Of a stretch of DNA of 64,000 bases, positions 26,280-35,532 are shown piece by piece (position 1 is the stretch's first letter; every line of letters starts with the position of its first letter). The DNA comes from Fictibacillus terranigra. GTDB taxonomy: Bacteria; Bacillota; Bacilli; Bacillales; Fictibacillaceae. Position numbers and translations under genes: made by a program. The stretch spans positions 1,054,001 to 1,118,000 of the forward strand of contig NZ_JAUHLN010000002.1 in assembly GCF_030412265.1 (NCBI RefSeq). The letters are read 5' to 3'. The notes under the pieces were generated by a model. It did not search any database and was not told where the DNA came from. It was given only the letters and a program-made list of their open reading frames with translations.

Positions 26280-27341
26280 TCATACCGTTTTTTTCATCAC
26301 TTCAGGATCAGGCTGTTTTGCCCCATCCAGGCCGTTGCCCAGTGTGCCGAACGTATTCTTCTTATGAGGATCAATCAATTCATTATCTTTATAATAGATT
26401 CTAGGTGTATTCCAAAGAGCTTTCATCGCATTGCTCATTTTCATTTCGTGATAACGCTCGGGCCACATCTTTTTAATATGCTGCTTAATAATTGGATAAT
26501 ATTTCGGGCTCATACTAGGAAATAAATGATGCTCAGTATGATACGAAAAATTGAAATGCAGCACATCCACCCATTTAGGAACCGTAACAGTCAAACTGTT
26601 AGCGAGCGGATCATTCACAGGGGTCAGCGGGTTCAGCCTGTGGTTGGTAGAAATATAGCTCATCACAATAAAATTGGCGATCAATAGCGGAAATAAGAAG
26701 GCAAACAACCACTTAACCGGCCCCATCCAAAACATAATCCCTATCCATGTCGCCCATGGCAAAACCGTCTGCAGCAAAACAGCCGGACGGTTTTTGGGGT
26801 TAAAGTCCTTGATGTACTCGATGAACATCTTTAAACCATGCATTGAAAATTGGACACTTAACGACAGAAAGCTAAAAAACGCTCGAACTCCAAACGGTAA
26901 ACGATAGATCGTACGAAGAAGCGAATTTTGTATCCATTTTTCATGATTCGGCCAGGCATCTGGATCCTTTTCATCATGCTGTGTATGGACATGATGGTTC
27001 ATATTATGCCATTTTCTCCACAATCTTGGCCCTGTACTCAGCGGCCAAAAGGCTACAGCCCCCAAAAAATTTCGAAGCCATGCCGTTTTCACCACTGTAC
27101 CATGGAGAATTTCATGGCCAAGAAAACCCATGGCTGCATAACTCGCACCGAGCACTCCTGCTATTACGATATTGATAATGATGTGCAGATCAAAAAGCCC
27201 AATGGCTAACAATCCAGCCACTACCACGAGCAGATAGGCAAATCCTCCCCAAAGTCGGGCAGGTACAGGTTTAAAAAAATCTTTCGAAAGATGCGGAGTA
27301 ATACGCGAAGCGTACCATCCAAAAGAATGAAGGTCTTTAAT
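26280..27341 (-). CDS. Membrane fatty acid desaturase (apparent AUU start)
   Basis: Introduces a double bond into acyl chains using a di-iron centre. All three histidine boxes are present: HEILHG, HNMNHHVHT and HTEHHLFP, set among four hydrophobic spans. The frame is open upstream of the first GTG (27227) as HSFGWYASRITPHLSK, which is clearly coding. The only position with a proper ribosome binding site (AAAGGGG, 7 bases before) is an ATT at 27339-27341, giving 353 residues and matching where relatives have ATG. So either AUU is used or the start codon is mutated. It ends at a shared terminator. Confidence 0.82.
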   Translation of the reverse strand: MKDLHSFGWYASRITPHLSKDFFKPVPARLWGGFAYLLVVVAGLLAIGLFDLHIIINIVIAGVLGASYAAMGFLGHEILHGTVVKTAWLRNFLGAVAFWPLSTGPRLWRKWHNMNHHVHTQHDEKDPDAWPNHEKWIQNSLLRTIYRLPFGVRAFFSFLSLSVQFSMHGLKMFIEYIKDFNPKNRPAVLLQTVLPWATWIGIMFWMGPVKWLFAFLFPLLIANFIVMSYISTNHRLNPLTPVNDPLANSLTVTVPKWVDVLHFNFSYHTEHHLFPSMSPKYYPIIKQHIKKMWPERYHEMKMSNAMKALWNTPRIYYKDNELIDPHKKNTFGTLGNGLDGAKQPDPEVMKKTV

Positions 27342-27557
27342 GGGAATTCCCCTTTCTTAACTTCAAGTTCCTATTAGCATAAAGGAGACAGCCGGGTTAT
27401 ACAAGATGTTCTTTAGTACAAATACTGAATTTTCCGTGATAAATCCATCTCTTCCCATCGCCCTGCAGAGTTATGGCCAAGTCTAAACTTATTAGGTAAA
27501 TATTACTAATACAAATTCTAAACCAAGGTATAATTCCTCATTTTTCCGTATAAGACA

Positions 27558-27590
27558 TTTATAACCTTTTTTACATGATATATTTACAAT
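27558..27590 (+). promoter_or_regulatory. Pho-box-like repeats before the secreted nuclease gene
   Basis: TTTATA (27558), TTTACA (27570) and TTTACA (27583) occur with 6- and 7-base spacings, loosely like PhoP sites (TT[ACT]ACA-N4-6). A TACAAT at 27585 could serve as -10. The rest of the 27342-27653 gap shows no gene. Confidence 0.3.
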
Positions 27591-27653
27591 AATCGCCCTC
27601 TTTTTCAATGGGGTGTAAAGTGCTTTTAAAATATGAAGCAAAGGGTGAACTTC

Positions 27654-30113
27654 ATGAAGACAAAAAGCCTGAATAAGGTGTTTAGCCTTTCCATGGTACT
27701 GCTCTTCATCGCCAGCATGCTTTCTCCAATAGTTTCCAGTAAAGCTATTGCTGCCGATGTGGTCACAGTAGCCGATGCCATTTCCCATAATACCGGATCC
27801 GATAAAACCGTTGAAGGATACATTGTAGGTACGGTAAAAGGAGGAAGCGGAGCATCGATTTCTTATCAGCATTCTTCTCCTTTCTCGCAAGACACAAATC
27901 TTGCAATCGCGGATTCTCCTTCTGAAACCGACAAAGCAAAAATCCTCCCTGTACAGCTGCCGGCCGGTGCGGTGAGAGATGGATTAAATCTTAAAGCACA
28001 CCCGGAAAACCTGGGCAAAAAAGTGCAGATTACGGGTGATTTAATGGCCTACTTCTCTGTTCCGGGCCATAAGAACGCCAAAAGCTTCTCTTTTCAAGGA
28101 AATACGCCATCAGAACCTCAAGCTGAGCCAGTTACTGCTTCACCTGATTCAGGTTTAGTGAAAAGCGGAACAAAAGCAGCATTATCCACAGCTACCGAAA
28201 ATGCTGCGATTTATTACACACTGGACGGAAGCAATCCGACTTCCAGCAGCAGCCGATACAGTGAACCACTTACCATAAATAAGGATACAACGGTAAAAGC
28301 GATCGCGATCAAAGAAGGGCTTAAAAATAGCGAGGTCTCTACTTTTAAATATACGGTTGCATTAACTGGACTTCGAATCCACGACATTCAAGGGGCTTCC
28401 CACCAGTCGCCATTTGCGAATCAATCGGCTGCAGATGTAGAGGGTGTTGTTACTCACATAGTTGATGCCAACAACTTCTATATGCAGGACACTGTCCCCG
28501 ACCTTGATGAGAAAACTTCTGAAGGCATCCTGGTTTATAAAAAGAACCATGGCTTAAAAAGCGGGGATCTTGTAAAAACGACGGGCCAGGTAAAAGAGTG
28601 GGTGCTTGACGGATATGCGGAGAAATTGAAAACCGACCTTGCCGTGACGGAAATAAACGCTGAAAACGGGGGCTCTGTTTCTATCATGCAAAATGGTCAT
28701 GCCCTTCCAGACCCTGTGGTCCTTGGAGATCACGGGAGGCATATCCCGACACACATCATCGATAATGACAATTTTGGACGTTTTGACCCTAAAGAAGACG
28801 GAATCGATTTCTATGAGAGTGTGGAAGGCATGCGAGTCGAAGTGGAAAAACCGAAAATCGTTGCTCCACAAAACTACGGGGAACTCGCAGTCGTGACCAA
28901 AAACAAAGGAAATACACCGTTTAATACATCAGGAGCGATTAATATTTCAGAAACAGACTACAACCCTGAACGAATCTTCGTGGACATTAACGACAGCAGC
29001 TTTGTTGCTAAGTCCGGCGATTACTTCAAAGGCAATATTACCGGAGTCATGAGCTACAGCTTCAGCAACTTTAAAGTACTGACGGACAAAGACCAGCTCC
29101 CTGCCCTTGTGGAAGGTAAAACAAAGCCTGAAACCACAAAATTGCATGGAAAGCATAAGAAATTAACGATCGCGAGCTTTAACGTAGAGAACTTCTCTGC
29201 CAATGAAGGTGGAAAAGACGGGACGAGCGATGAAAAAGCAGGACGGGTCGCCGGCTCCATCGTTCATAATCTGAATGCCCCAGACATTGTAGGTTTAATC
29301 GAAATGCAAGATGGAGACGGGCCAGTAGATGACGGCAGAACCGATGCAAAGGAAAGCGCAGAGCGTCTCATCGATGAAATTAAAGCAAAAGGCGGTCCTG
29401 CTTATCAATACACCGACATTGCTCCAATCGATGGCAAGGACGGAGGAATTCCCGGCGGAAATATCCGGGTTGCCTTTATTTATAATCCTGAGCGTGTATC
29501 CCTTGCCCCAGGAACGAAAGGGACACCGACTGAGGCTGTTCAATACAAGAATGGCAAGCTTTCACTCAACCCAGGGCGTATCGATCCGGCCAATCCTGCT
29601 TTTGAGAACAGCCGTAAGCCACTGGCTGCACAATTTATGTTTAATGGAGAAAAAGTAACCGTGATCGCCAATCATTTTAATTCAAAAGGCGGAGACCAGC
29701 CGCTGTTCGGCAAAAATCAGCCTCCTGTATTGAACAGTGAGCTCCAGCGTTTGCAGATTTCAGGCATCGTCAACAACTTCGTAAAAAGCATTAAAGCCGA
29801 TCATCCGAAAGCGAATGTCGTACTGCTTGGCGATTTTAATGACTTTCAATTTACACCTGCTCTGGAAAAACTAAAAGGAAAAGAACTTTCCGATATGATT
29901 CAGGAAGTTCCATACAAGGAACGCTACACTTATTCATACCAAGGCAATGCCCAAGTGCTTGACCACATCCTCGTGACCAACAACCTGAAAAAGGACACGA
30001 ATGTAGACATCGTCCACATCAACTCACAGTTCATGGAACAGCATGGCCGTGCGAGTGATCATGATCCTGTGGTTGTCCAAGTGAAGTTAAAAGAGGCTTG
30101 TGGCTGGGATTGA
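27654..30113 (+). CDS. Large secreted endonuclease/exonuclease/phosphatase-family nuclease (ExeM/NucH-like)
   Basis: An 819-residue exported enzyme likely to degrade extracellular DNA/RNA. Signal peptide about 1-34 (cleavage after AIA), a DUF6359-type OB domain (about 35-145), a chitobiase/FN3-like repeat (about 155-235, SPDSGLVKSGTKAAL; YYTLDGSNPTS), a second OB-like region, and a C-terminal EEP nuclease domain from about 500 (IASFNVENFS, LIEMQD, ANHFNSKGGD, LLGDFND, RASDHDPVVV). There is no LPXTG anchor. ATG 27654 has AAGGGTG upstream. Comparable to B. subtilis YhcR in part. Confidence 0.9.
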   Translation: MKTKSLNKVFSLSMVLLFIASMLSPIVSSKAIAADVVTVADAISHNTGSDKTVEGYIVGTVKGGSGASISYQHSSPFSQDTNLAIADSPSETDKAKILPVQLPAGAVRDGLNLKAHPENLGKKVQITGDLMAYFSVPGHKNAKSFSFQGNTPSEPQAEPVTASPDSGLVKSGTKAALSTATENAAIYYTLDGSNPTSSSSRYSEPLTINKDTTVKAIAIKEGLKNSEVSTFKYTVALTGLRIHDIQGASHQSPFANQSAADVEGVVTHIVDANNFYMQDTVPDLDEKTSEGILVYKKNHGLKSGDLVKTTGQVKEWVLDGYAEKLKTDLAVTEINAENGGSVSIMQNGHALPDPVVLGDHGRHIPTHIIDNDNFGRFDPKEDGIDFYESVEGMRVEVEKPKIVAPQNYGELAVVTKNKGNTPFNTSGAINISETDYNPERIFVDINDSSFVAKSGDYFKGNITGVMSYSFSNFKVLTDKDQLPALVEGKTKPETTKLHGKHKKLTIASFNVENFSANEGGKDGTSDEKAGRVAGSIVHNLNAPDIVGLIEMQDGDGPVDDGRTDAKESAERLIDEIKAKGGPAYQYTDIAPIDGKDGGIPGGNIRVAFIYNPERVSLAPGTKGTPTEAVQYKNGKLSLNPGRIDPANPAFENSRKPLAAQFMFNGEKVTVIANHFNSKGGDQPLFGKNQPPVLNSELQRLQISGIVNNFVKSIKADHPKANVVLLGDFNDFQFTPALEKLKGKELSDMIQEVPYKERYTYSYQGNAQVLDHILVTNNLKKDTNVDIVHINSQFMEQHGRASDHDPVVVQVKLKEACGWD

Positions 30114-30134
30114 CAAGAAAGCAAGCTAAACGAT

Positions 30135-30174
30135 AAAAACAGGTGCCGTATACATTACGAGCATCTGTTTTTTA
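30135..30174 (+). terminator. Terminator after the nuclease gene
   Basis: AAAACAGGTGC / GCATCTGTTTT stem (one G-T pair) with T-run. Confidence 0.7.
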
Positions 30175-30250
30175 TACTTAAAAAATATTTTTTATACGAA
30201 CGATATTTCTACTTTAAACGTCAAACTTATAAAAGGAGGTTTTTCAAACT

Positions 30251-30607
30251 ATGAGCAAATATATTGAGTATTTGAACGATAAACTCATTATCCATTTTAC
30301 AGGCATGACGGCTGCGGCATCGTTGAAAAAAGAAATTAAGGTTCCCCTCTCAGCCATCCAAAGTGTAAAAATAGATGAATTTAAGATCAATCCGCTAGCC
30401 TTTCGTGTGGGGACGTCCGGTATCGGCAAAAACGTAAAGCACGGCCGTTTCCTATATGACAATGAATGGGTGTTTCTTTCCTATTCAAACCACAAAAATG
30501 TTCTGATCTTAGATCTAGAAGGCTTTGAGTTCAAGAAAATCGTACTGGAAATAGAAGCACCTGAGGAAGCAAAAGCGAAGATTGAAGGATTACTTTCCCG
30601 GATTTAA
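30251..30607 (+). CDS. PH-like-fold hypothetical protein
   Basis: A 118-residue protein rich in predicted beta strands with one final helix (EAPEEAKAKIEGLLSRI), consistent with the bacterial PH-like domain; segments such as VPLSAIQSVKID and FEFKKIVLEIEAP fit. Role unknown. AAAGGAGG lies 12 bases before the ATG, and it has its own terminator. Confidence 0.65.
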   Translation: MSKYIEYLNDKLIIHFTGMTAAASLKKEIKVPLSAIQSVKIDEFKINPLAFRVGTSGIGKNVKHGRFLYDNEWVFLSYSNHKNVLILDLEGFEFKKIVLEIEAPEEAKAKIEGLLSRI

Positions 30608-30617
30608 TCCATTCCAT

Positions 30618-30658
30618 CAAAAAAAGCAACCCAAGTTTTAATTCGGGTCGCTTTTTTA
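30618..30658 (+). terminator. Terminator after the PH-like gene
   Basis: AAAAAGCAACCC / GGGTCGCTTTTT, one mismatch, T-run. Confidence 0.7.
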
Positions 30659-30697
30659 TATCCAGCCTTTATCTTCAGCGTTGCCTCAATCCGATTT

Positions 30698-30861
30698 TCA
30701 CTTGAAGCTTGAAGTATCGCTCCTGACTTCTCTCTTTCCGTTTTTTTCCCTCGGGTCCCTATTAAAAAGCTGCACTACACCGCTTTCCGTTTCCATCAAT
30801 CCAAGCATCATGCAAATGGTTGTCGTTTCCCTGCGCCGTTCGGACCAAGGATGGCAACGAT
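30698..30861 (-). pseudogene. ABC transporter ATPase fragment
   Basis: The minus strand holds a Walker A site, AILGPNGAGK in one frame then TTTICMMLGLMETESGVVQL in the next; one A is missing in the AAA of the lysine codon (near 30830). Only about 50 residues remain and no downstream ABC motifs follow. A decayed fragment of a transporter ATPase. Confidence 0.75.
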
Positions 30862-30918
30862 TTAATAATAACTCTTCAAAGAGTGTCTTATACCCGGAGA
30901 AGATTTTTAGCGGGTTTT

Positions 30919-31827
30919 TTATACGAGGTCCCGCAGCGCTTCTTCCAGATCGGTATATGTAAATTGAAAACCATTTTCCTGCAGCCTTCTCGGCACGCAA
31001 TTCCGGCCGGTTAATGCAAGGCTTGGTTCGGTTCGCATAACCGTATAAGCGCCCAACCAGACAAAAGGTGACGGTGCTGGAGGAGCCCAGCCTTTTCCCA
31101 TGGCTTTCCTCAACGTTTTCATGAACGCCTTGTTCGTGACCGGATGGGGGCCGGTTGCATTATAGATTCCTGAATAACGATCCGATTCCATCGCTTCTAA
31201 AAACATGGCGTTCAAATCATCCACATGCAGCCAGCTGATATATTGCTTTCCCGAACCCACGGTACCGCCCAGGTTTAAAGACACAAGCTTCTGAAGCGGT
31301 TCGAGTGCCCCCCCGTTTTTTCCTAAGGCAAATCCAATCCTCAGCAGTACCTGCCTTGTTCCATCCATCGGTTCTTTAAAGAATTCAGCTTCCCACTGCT
31401 CACAGACTCCAACTGAGAATCCTGCTCCATACGGCGAGTCTTCATCACATAAGAGTGCTGTGTCGCCAAAGATGGCAAGTGATCCTGCTTGAATAAGAAC
31501 TTGGGGAGGAGAGCCTCACTGCTTAACCGCTTCCCGAAGCACCTTTACCGAATCCAAACGAGACGAAACGATTTCTTGCCTGTTTTTCTTCGTATAAATG
31601 CAATTCACGCTTTTCCCGGTGAAATTGATCACCGCGTAGGATCCATCCATTTCTGCAGACCATTCCCCAATCTGCTGGCCGTCCCATTGAACATAACGAA
31701 GCCCATTTTCAGACCGGGTTGGTTTTCTAGATAAAATAATTACCTTATAGCTCTTTTTCAGTAAAAACCGAGCTAAAGATTCACCCAGAAACCCTGAGCC
31801 TCCTGCCAAAATCACTTTTTTGGACAT
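30919..31827 (-). pseudogene. TIGR01777-family NAD-dependent epimerase with in-frame stop
   Basis: Full-length frame of 302 residues broken by a single TGA at 31516-31518. N-terminal half: VILAGGSGFLGESLARFLL (Rossmann site), INFTGKSV. Second half continues in the same frame: GSPPQVLIQAGSLAIFGD, LLRIGFALGKNGG, YISWLHVDDL, YNATGPHPV. ATG 31827 has AGGGGATGATAGG upstream. The stop falls where I would expect a Cys codon, so TGC or TGT to TGA is the likely change. Function unknown even in intact relatives (YfhF-like). Confidence 0.85.
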
Positions 31828-31852
31828 CCTATCATCCCCTTCCGGAATGGAT

Positions 31853-32116
31853 TCAGTTTGATTTCCATCTTTCCAATTGATGAAGCTTTCTTGTAAAGAA
31901 CTTTGCCATAAAACGAGGGGCACCAAACTCCACAATCTTCCCCTGTACCCTCTGTTTCATCTCTTCGGCAGTAAGATCAGGGTTTACAAAACTTCCATTC
32001 TCGTAACAATGACTGCAATACATTCTGCTTTTTTCACCGTTTCGTTCTGTCCCTCCTCCTTTTTCATCTCTTGTGAAAGGCATTCCACAGCTTTGGCAAT
32101 GTTTAAATGTTCTCAT
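31853..32116 (-). CDS. Zinc-ribbon protein
   Basis: An 87-residue protein with CQSCGMPF and CSHC knuckles in its first half, forming the putative zinc-ribbon domain common in small Bacillus proteins, and a helical C-terminus (LTAEEMKQRVQGKIVEFG). The role is not known. ATG 32116 is preceded by AAAGGA at longish spacing. It sits 25 bases upstream of the broken epimerase gene and may share its transcript. Confidence 0.75.
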   Translation of the reverse strand: MRTFKHCQSCGMPFTRDEKGGGTERNGEKSRMYCSHCYENGSFVNPDLTAEEMKQRVQGKIVEFGAPRFMAKFFTRKLHQLERWKSN

Positions 32117-32317
32117 TTTATGGCCATTCCTTTTTCGGTTAGTATTTATTCCCATTCTATCATAGAATGGATTCCTGGAAATTTTGTAACCGTTTACTCT
32201 TGACCGATCACGAGGGGTAAAGTACTTTAAATATATAAGAAATCGCCAGTTTTGCTTTGTGAAAATGAATGAGACTTCATTCATTTATTTCAGCTAATGA
32301 AAGAGAGGGGAATATCA

Positions 32318-33307
32318 ATGTCCGCGAAATTACCGGAACATTTCGTCAATCAGCTTGAACTGCCAGTCATTTCTGCCCCCATGTTTCTCGTTTCAAGCCC
32401 GGAACTCGTTATTGAAGGGTGCAAATCAGGCATCATCGGTTCTTTTCCGCTGCTCAATGCGCGAACGAATGAGATACTGGATGAATGGATGCTCCGCATC
32501 ACAGAAGAATTAAAGCAAGCAAAAGCCCAGGATCCAGAACGCAAGATTGCTCCATGGGCTGTAAACATCATCGTACATAAAACAAATAAGAGGTATAAGC
32601 AGGATTTACAGCTTATCCGGAAACATAAGCCTCCTGTTGTCATTACCTCTCTCGGTCATCCGGGTGAAGTGGTTGAGATCGTTCACGAATACGGAGGTCT
32701 GGTATTCTCGGATGTCATCCATCTGGTTCATGCGAAAAAAGCTGCCAAAACCGGTGTTGACGGGCTGATTCTGGTCTGCAACGGAGCCGGCGGACATGCG
32801 GGTACCATCAATCCCATCGCCTTTATCGGTGCGGTAAAAGAGTTTTGGGATGGAATCACCATCCTTGCCGGATGTATTAATAACGGGCAGGATATTCTGG
32901 CCGCCGAGGCACTCGGAGCCGATCTCGCATACATGGGTACCCGCTTTATTGCCGCCTCTGAAAGCTTTGCCAGCAATGAATATAAAGAAATGCTGATCGA
33001 AGCCTCCTTCGAGGATCTTATTTATACGGATGCGTTCAGCGGTGTAAACGCCAACTATCTCGTTTCGAGTATCCGTAATGCCGGACTCGATCCTGACCGG
33101 CTGAAGAAAAAAGAAGCCGTAGATGTGTCCCACCTGGATTCCTCTGATGCCAGGGCATGGAAAGATATTTGGTCGGCCGGACAAGGAGTCAACAGGGTTA
33201 AGGAAGTGGCCCCTGTTCAGCAGATCATCGATAGCCTTAAGCGCGAGTATGATCAGACTCTGCAATTTTTAGTGAAGAAAACAGAAAATATTGTTTCTAG
33301 CCAATAA
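32318..33307 (+). CDS. Nitronate monooxygenase-type flavoprotein
   Basis: A 329-residue FMN-dependent TIM barrel (2-nitropropane dioxygenase family) that may oxidise propionate-3-nitronate or act on another alpha-beta substrate. Motifs: PVISAPMFLVSSPELV at the N-terminus, CNGAGGHAGT with the catalytic histidine at about 157, and GADLAYMGTRFIAASES for FMN phosphate. ATG 32318 has GAGAGGGG 7 bases upstream; the ATG at 32297 overlaps that site and is rejected. Confidence 0.88.
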   Translation: MSAKLPEHFVNQLELPVISAPMFLVSSPELVIEGCKSGIIGSFPLLNARTNEILDEWMLRITEELKQAKAQDPERKIAPWAVNIIVHKTNKRYKQDLQLIRKHKPPVVITSLGHPGEVVEIVHEYGGLVFSDVIHLVHAKKAAKTGVDGLILVCNGAGGHAGTINPIAFIGAVKEFWDGITILAGCINNGQDILAAEALGADLAYMGTRFIAASESFASNEYKEMLIEASFEDLIYTDAFSGVNANYLVSSIRNAGLDPDRLKKKEAVDVSHLDSSDARAWKDIWSAGQGVNRVKEVAPVQQIIDSLKREYDQTLQFLVKKTENIVSSQ

Positions 33308-33330
33308 GCTTGTCGAATAGATAGACAAAG

Positions 33331-33363
33331 AGAGCCTTCCAGTACAAAGGAAGGCTTTTTTTA
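33331..33363 (+). terminator. Terminator after the nitronate monooxygenase gene
   Basis: AGCCTTCC / GGAAGGCT stem followed by TTTTTTT. Confidence 0.85.
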
Positions 33364-33444
33364 TAAAAGACGAAACGATTCAAAGCATCGGAGTGGAGAT
33401 TGCCCGAGATGGCGTTTAGAATTGAGGAAACAAGGAGGGATCAT

Positions 33445-34311
33445 ATGATTGGATTTATCGGATTGGGCATCATGGGCAGCCGTATGGCTGGCAACCTGCT
33501 GGCGAAAGGCCATGAGCTTACTGTGTATAATCGGACGAAGCAAAAAGCTGAGGATGTACTGGCCAGGGGCGCTCAATGGGGAGAAACACCGAAAGAAACG
33601 GCCAAGCATTCCGATGTTCTTATTACAATGCTCACCAACCCTCAAGCGGTGGAAAGCATGGCCCTGGGTGAAGATGGCTTTTTAAAGCATCTCCCCAAAG
33701 GATCCATCTGGGTAGATTGCAGCACGGTGAATCCCACGTTCTCGAGGCATATGGCAGAAGAAGCGAGCATGCATGACATCCGATTTCTGGATGCACCGGT
33801 TGCCGGCTCGTTAATTCCTGCTGAACGCGGAGAGCTCGTGTTTCATGTAGGCGGTAACGAGGAAGCTCTCGTTGAGGTCCGTCCGTATTTAGAAGCCATG
33901 GGGAAAGCCATTCACCATCAGGGCGGGCACGGCAGCGGGACGTCCATGAAGCTTGTTGTCAACTTGATGCTCGCACAGTCGATGGCTGTATTTGCAGAAG
34001 CCGTTAGCTTTGGAGAGGCTCTTGGACTCGAGAAAGAAGCCATACTGGAAACACTGATCGGCGGCCCCACCACAGGTGCTTTTCTAGCCGGCAAAAAGAA
34101 GAAGCTCCTAACGAATGAGTACACCGTGGAATTTCCATTGGAGCACATACAAAAGGACCTAAACCTGGTGACTGGTGAAGCGTATCAAAACCACAGTTCC
34201 CTTCCGATCGCCAACCTGACAAAAGAAATTTACAGCCTGGCAAACCAGTACGGCCTGGGAAAAGAAGACTTTTCCGCGATCTATGAATTTTTGCGCCCCC
34301 CTCAAAAATAG
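33445..34311 (+). CDS. NAD(P)-dependent beta-hydroxyacid dehydrogenase
   Basis: A 288-residue member of the 3-hydroxyisobutyrate dehydrogenase/glyoxylate reductase family. The Rossmann motif is GFIGLGIMGSRMAGNL, the substrate-binding DAPVAGS is near 120, and the catalytic lysine is in GSGTSMKLVVNLML (about 170). The actual hydroxyacid is unknown. ATG 33445 has AAGGAGGGATCAT; the upstream frame to 33400 lacks a ribosome binding site. Confidence 0.9.
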   Translation: MIGFIGLGIMGSRMAGNLLAKGHELTVYNRTKQKAEDVLARGAQWGETPKETAKHSDVLITMLTNPQAVESMALGEDGFLKHLPKGSIWVDCSTVNPTFSRHMAEEASMHDIRFLDAPVAGSLIPAERGELVFHVGGNEEALVEVRPYLEAMGKAIHHQGGHGSGTSMKLVVNLMLAQSMAVFAEAVSFGEALGLEKEAILETLIGGPTTGAFLAGKKKKLLTNEYTVEFPLEHIQKDLNLVTGEAYQNHSSLPIANLTKEIYSLANQYGLGKEDFSAIYEFLRPPQK

Positions 34312-34314
34312 TCA

Positions 34315-34362
34315 CAAAAAAGCTGGACATGGATATTGCTTCCACTGTCCAGCTCCTTTTTA
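34315..34362. terminator. Bidirectional terminator before alaT
   Basis: AGCTGGACA / TGTCCAGCT stem with an A-run on the left and TTTTT on the right, between convergent genes. Confidence 0.75.
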
Positions 34363-35532
34363 TAACGTCTTTAGAAACCGGTCGATTCGGCGCATCGCTT
34401 CCTCCAGTTTTTGTATGGAGGTTGCATACGAGCATCTCACATGGCCTTCTCCGCTCTCTCCAAACACACTTCCCGGCACGACAGCGACTTTCTCTTGCAT
34501 TAAGAGCTGTTCGGCAAATTCTTCAGAACTTAAGCCTGTTTTTTCAATGGATGGAAAGACGTAGAAAGCACCCCCGGGGATATGGCAGGAAAGGCCCATT
34601 TCCTCCAGGGCGTGAGTTACGAGACTGCGGCGCTGACGGTAGCTTTCCTTCATTTTGATCACGTCCTTCTGTCCGTTCACCAAGGCTTCCAGCGCAGCAT
34701 GCTGGGCCATCGTCGGCGCACACATCATCGTGTACTGATGAATTTTCAGCATGGCCTGGAGGATCTCTTTTGGACCGCAGGCAAAGCCAAGCCTCCACCC
34801 TGTCATCGCAAATGCTTTCGAAAAACCGGAAATCAGGATCGTACGGTCGCGCATACTCTCTATCGAAGAAAAACTTGTATACGGCTCATCATACGTCAAC
34901 TCGGCATAAATCTCATCGGAAATAACCAGCAGATCATACTTTTCAACCACTTCAGCAATTTTAACTAAGTCGTTCTTGGACAGAACGGTGCCTGTCGGAT
35001 TGTTCGGGCTGCACAAAAGAATCGCTTTTGTCCGTTCGGTGACCGCCGACTCAATGTGTTCAGGCTGCAGCTTGAACTCATCCTGGCTGTACGTATGAAC
35101 CGGAACCGGAACTCCGCCGGCGAGAGTGACCGTTGGCGCATACGAAACGAAGCTAGGTTCAACCACTATGACTTCCTCACCGGGATTAAGGATCGCACGG
35201 AGCGCTATATCGATCGCCTGTGAAGCGCCGACCGTAACAATCATTTCGTCCTCTGCCCGGTAGGATACCCCAAACCGTCTTCGCATATAGCGGGAAATCT
35301 CTTTTCTTAGTTCCGGGAGTCCTGCATTTGCAGTATATGCAGTGTATCCCAGTTCAAGAGAATGATAGCTTGCCTCAATCACGTTCCATGGGGTCACAAA
35401 ATCCGGTTCGCCAACCCCGAGTGATATAACGTTCTCCATGGATGACGCCAGGTCGAAAAAACGGCGGATGCCGGACGGCTTAATGGATTTTACCGTTTCA
35501 GAAAGGTATTTAGAACGTTGTTCTGTAATCAT
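34360..35532 (-). CDS. alaT: Alanine transaminase AlaT (class I/II aminotransferase)
   Basis: PLP enzyme of 390 residues converting pyruvate and glutamate to alanine. The PLP lysine is in SGFSKAFAMTGWRLG, with LLCSPNNPTGTVL and the final ARG-binding VRCSYATS. Its start codon ATG overlaps the TGA of the upstream regulator gene (ATGA), and the pair matches B. subtilis alaR-alaT (yugG-yugH) in order and sequence. PatA-type specificity cannot be excluded from sequence alone. Confidence 0.9.
   Translation of the reverse strand: MITEQRSKYLSETVKSIKPSGIRRFFDLASSMENVISLGVGEPDFVTPWNVIEASYHSLELGYTAYTANAGLPELRKEISRYMRRRFGVSYRAEDEMIVTVGASQAIDIALRAILNPGEEVIVVEPSFVSYAPTVTLAGGVPVPVHTYSQDEFKLQPEHIESAVTERTKAILLCSPNNPTGTVLSKNDLVKIAEVVEKYDLLVISDEIYAELTYDEPYTSFSSIESMRDRTILISGFSKAFAMTGWRLGFACGPKEILQAMLKIHQYTMMCAPTMAQHAALEALVNGQKDVIKMKESYRQRRSLVTHALEEMGLSCHIPGGAFYVFPSIEKTGLSSEEFAEQLLMQEKVAVVPGSVFGESGEGHVRCSYATSIQKLEEAMRRIDRFLKTL

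Noticed and set aside
31516-31518. Selenocysteine at the TGA in the epimerase gene
   Set aside because: No SECIS-like hairpin is evident just downstream and the neighbourhood is full of broken genes; a nonsense mutation is simpler.
32606-33265. 219-residue minus-strand frame inside the nitronate monooxygenase gene
   Set aside because: Long but antisense to a clear enzyme gene, with no ribosome binding site or known domain.
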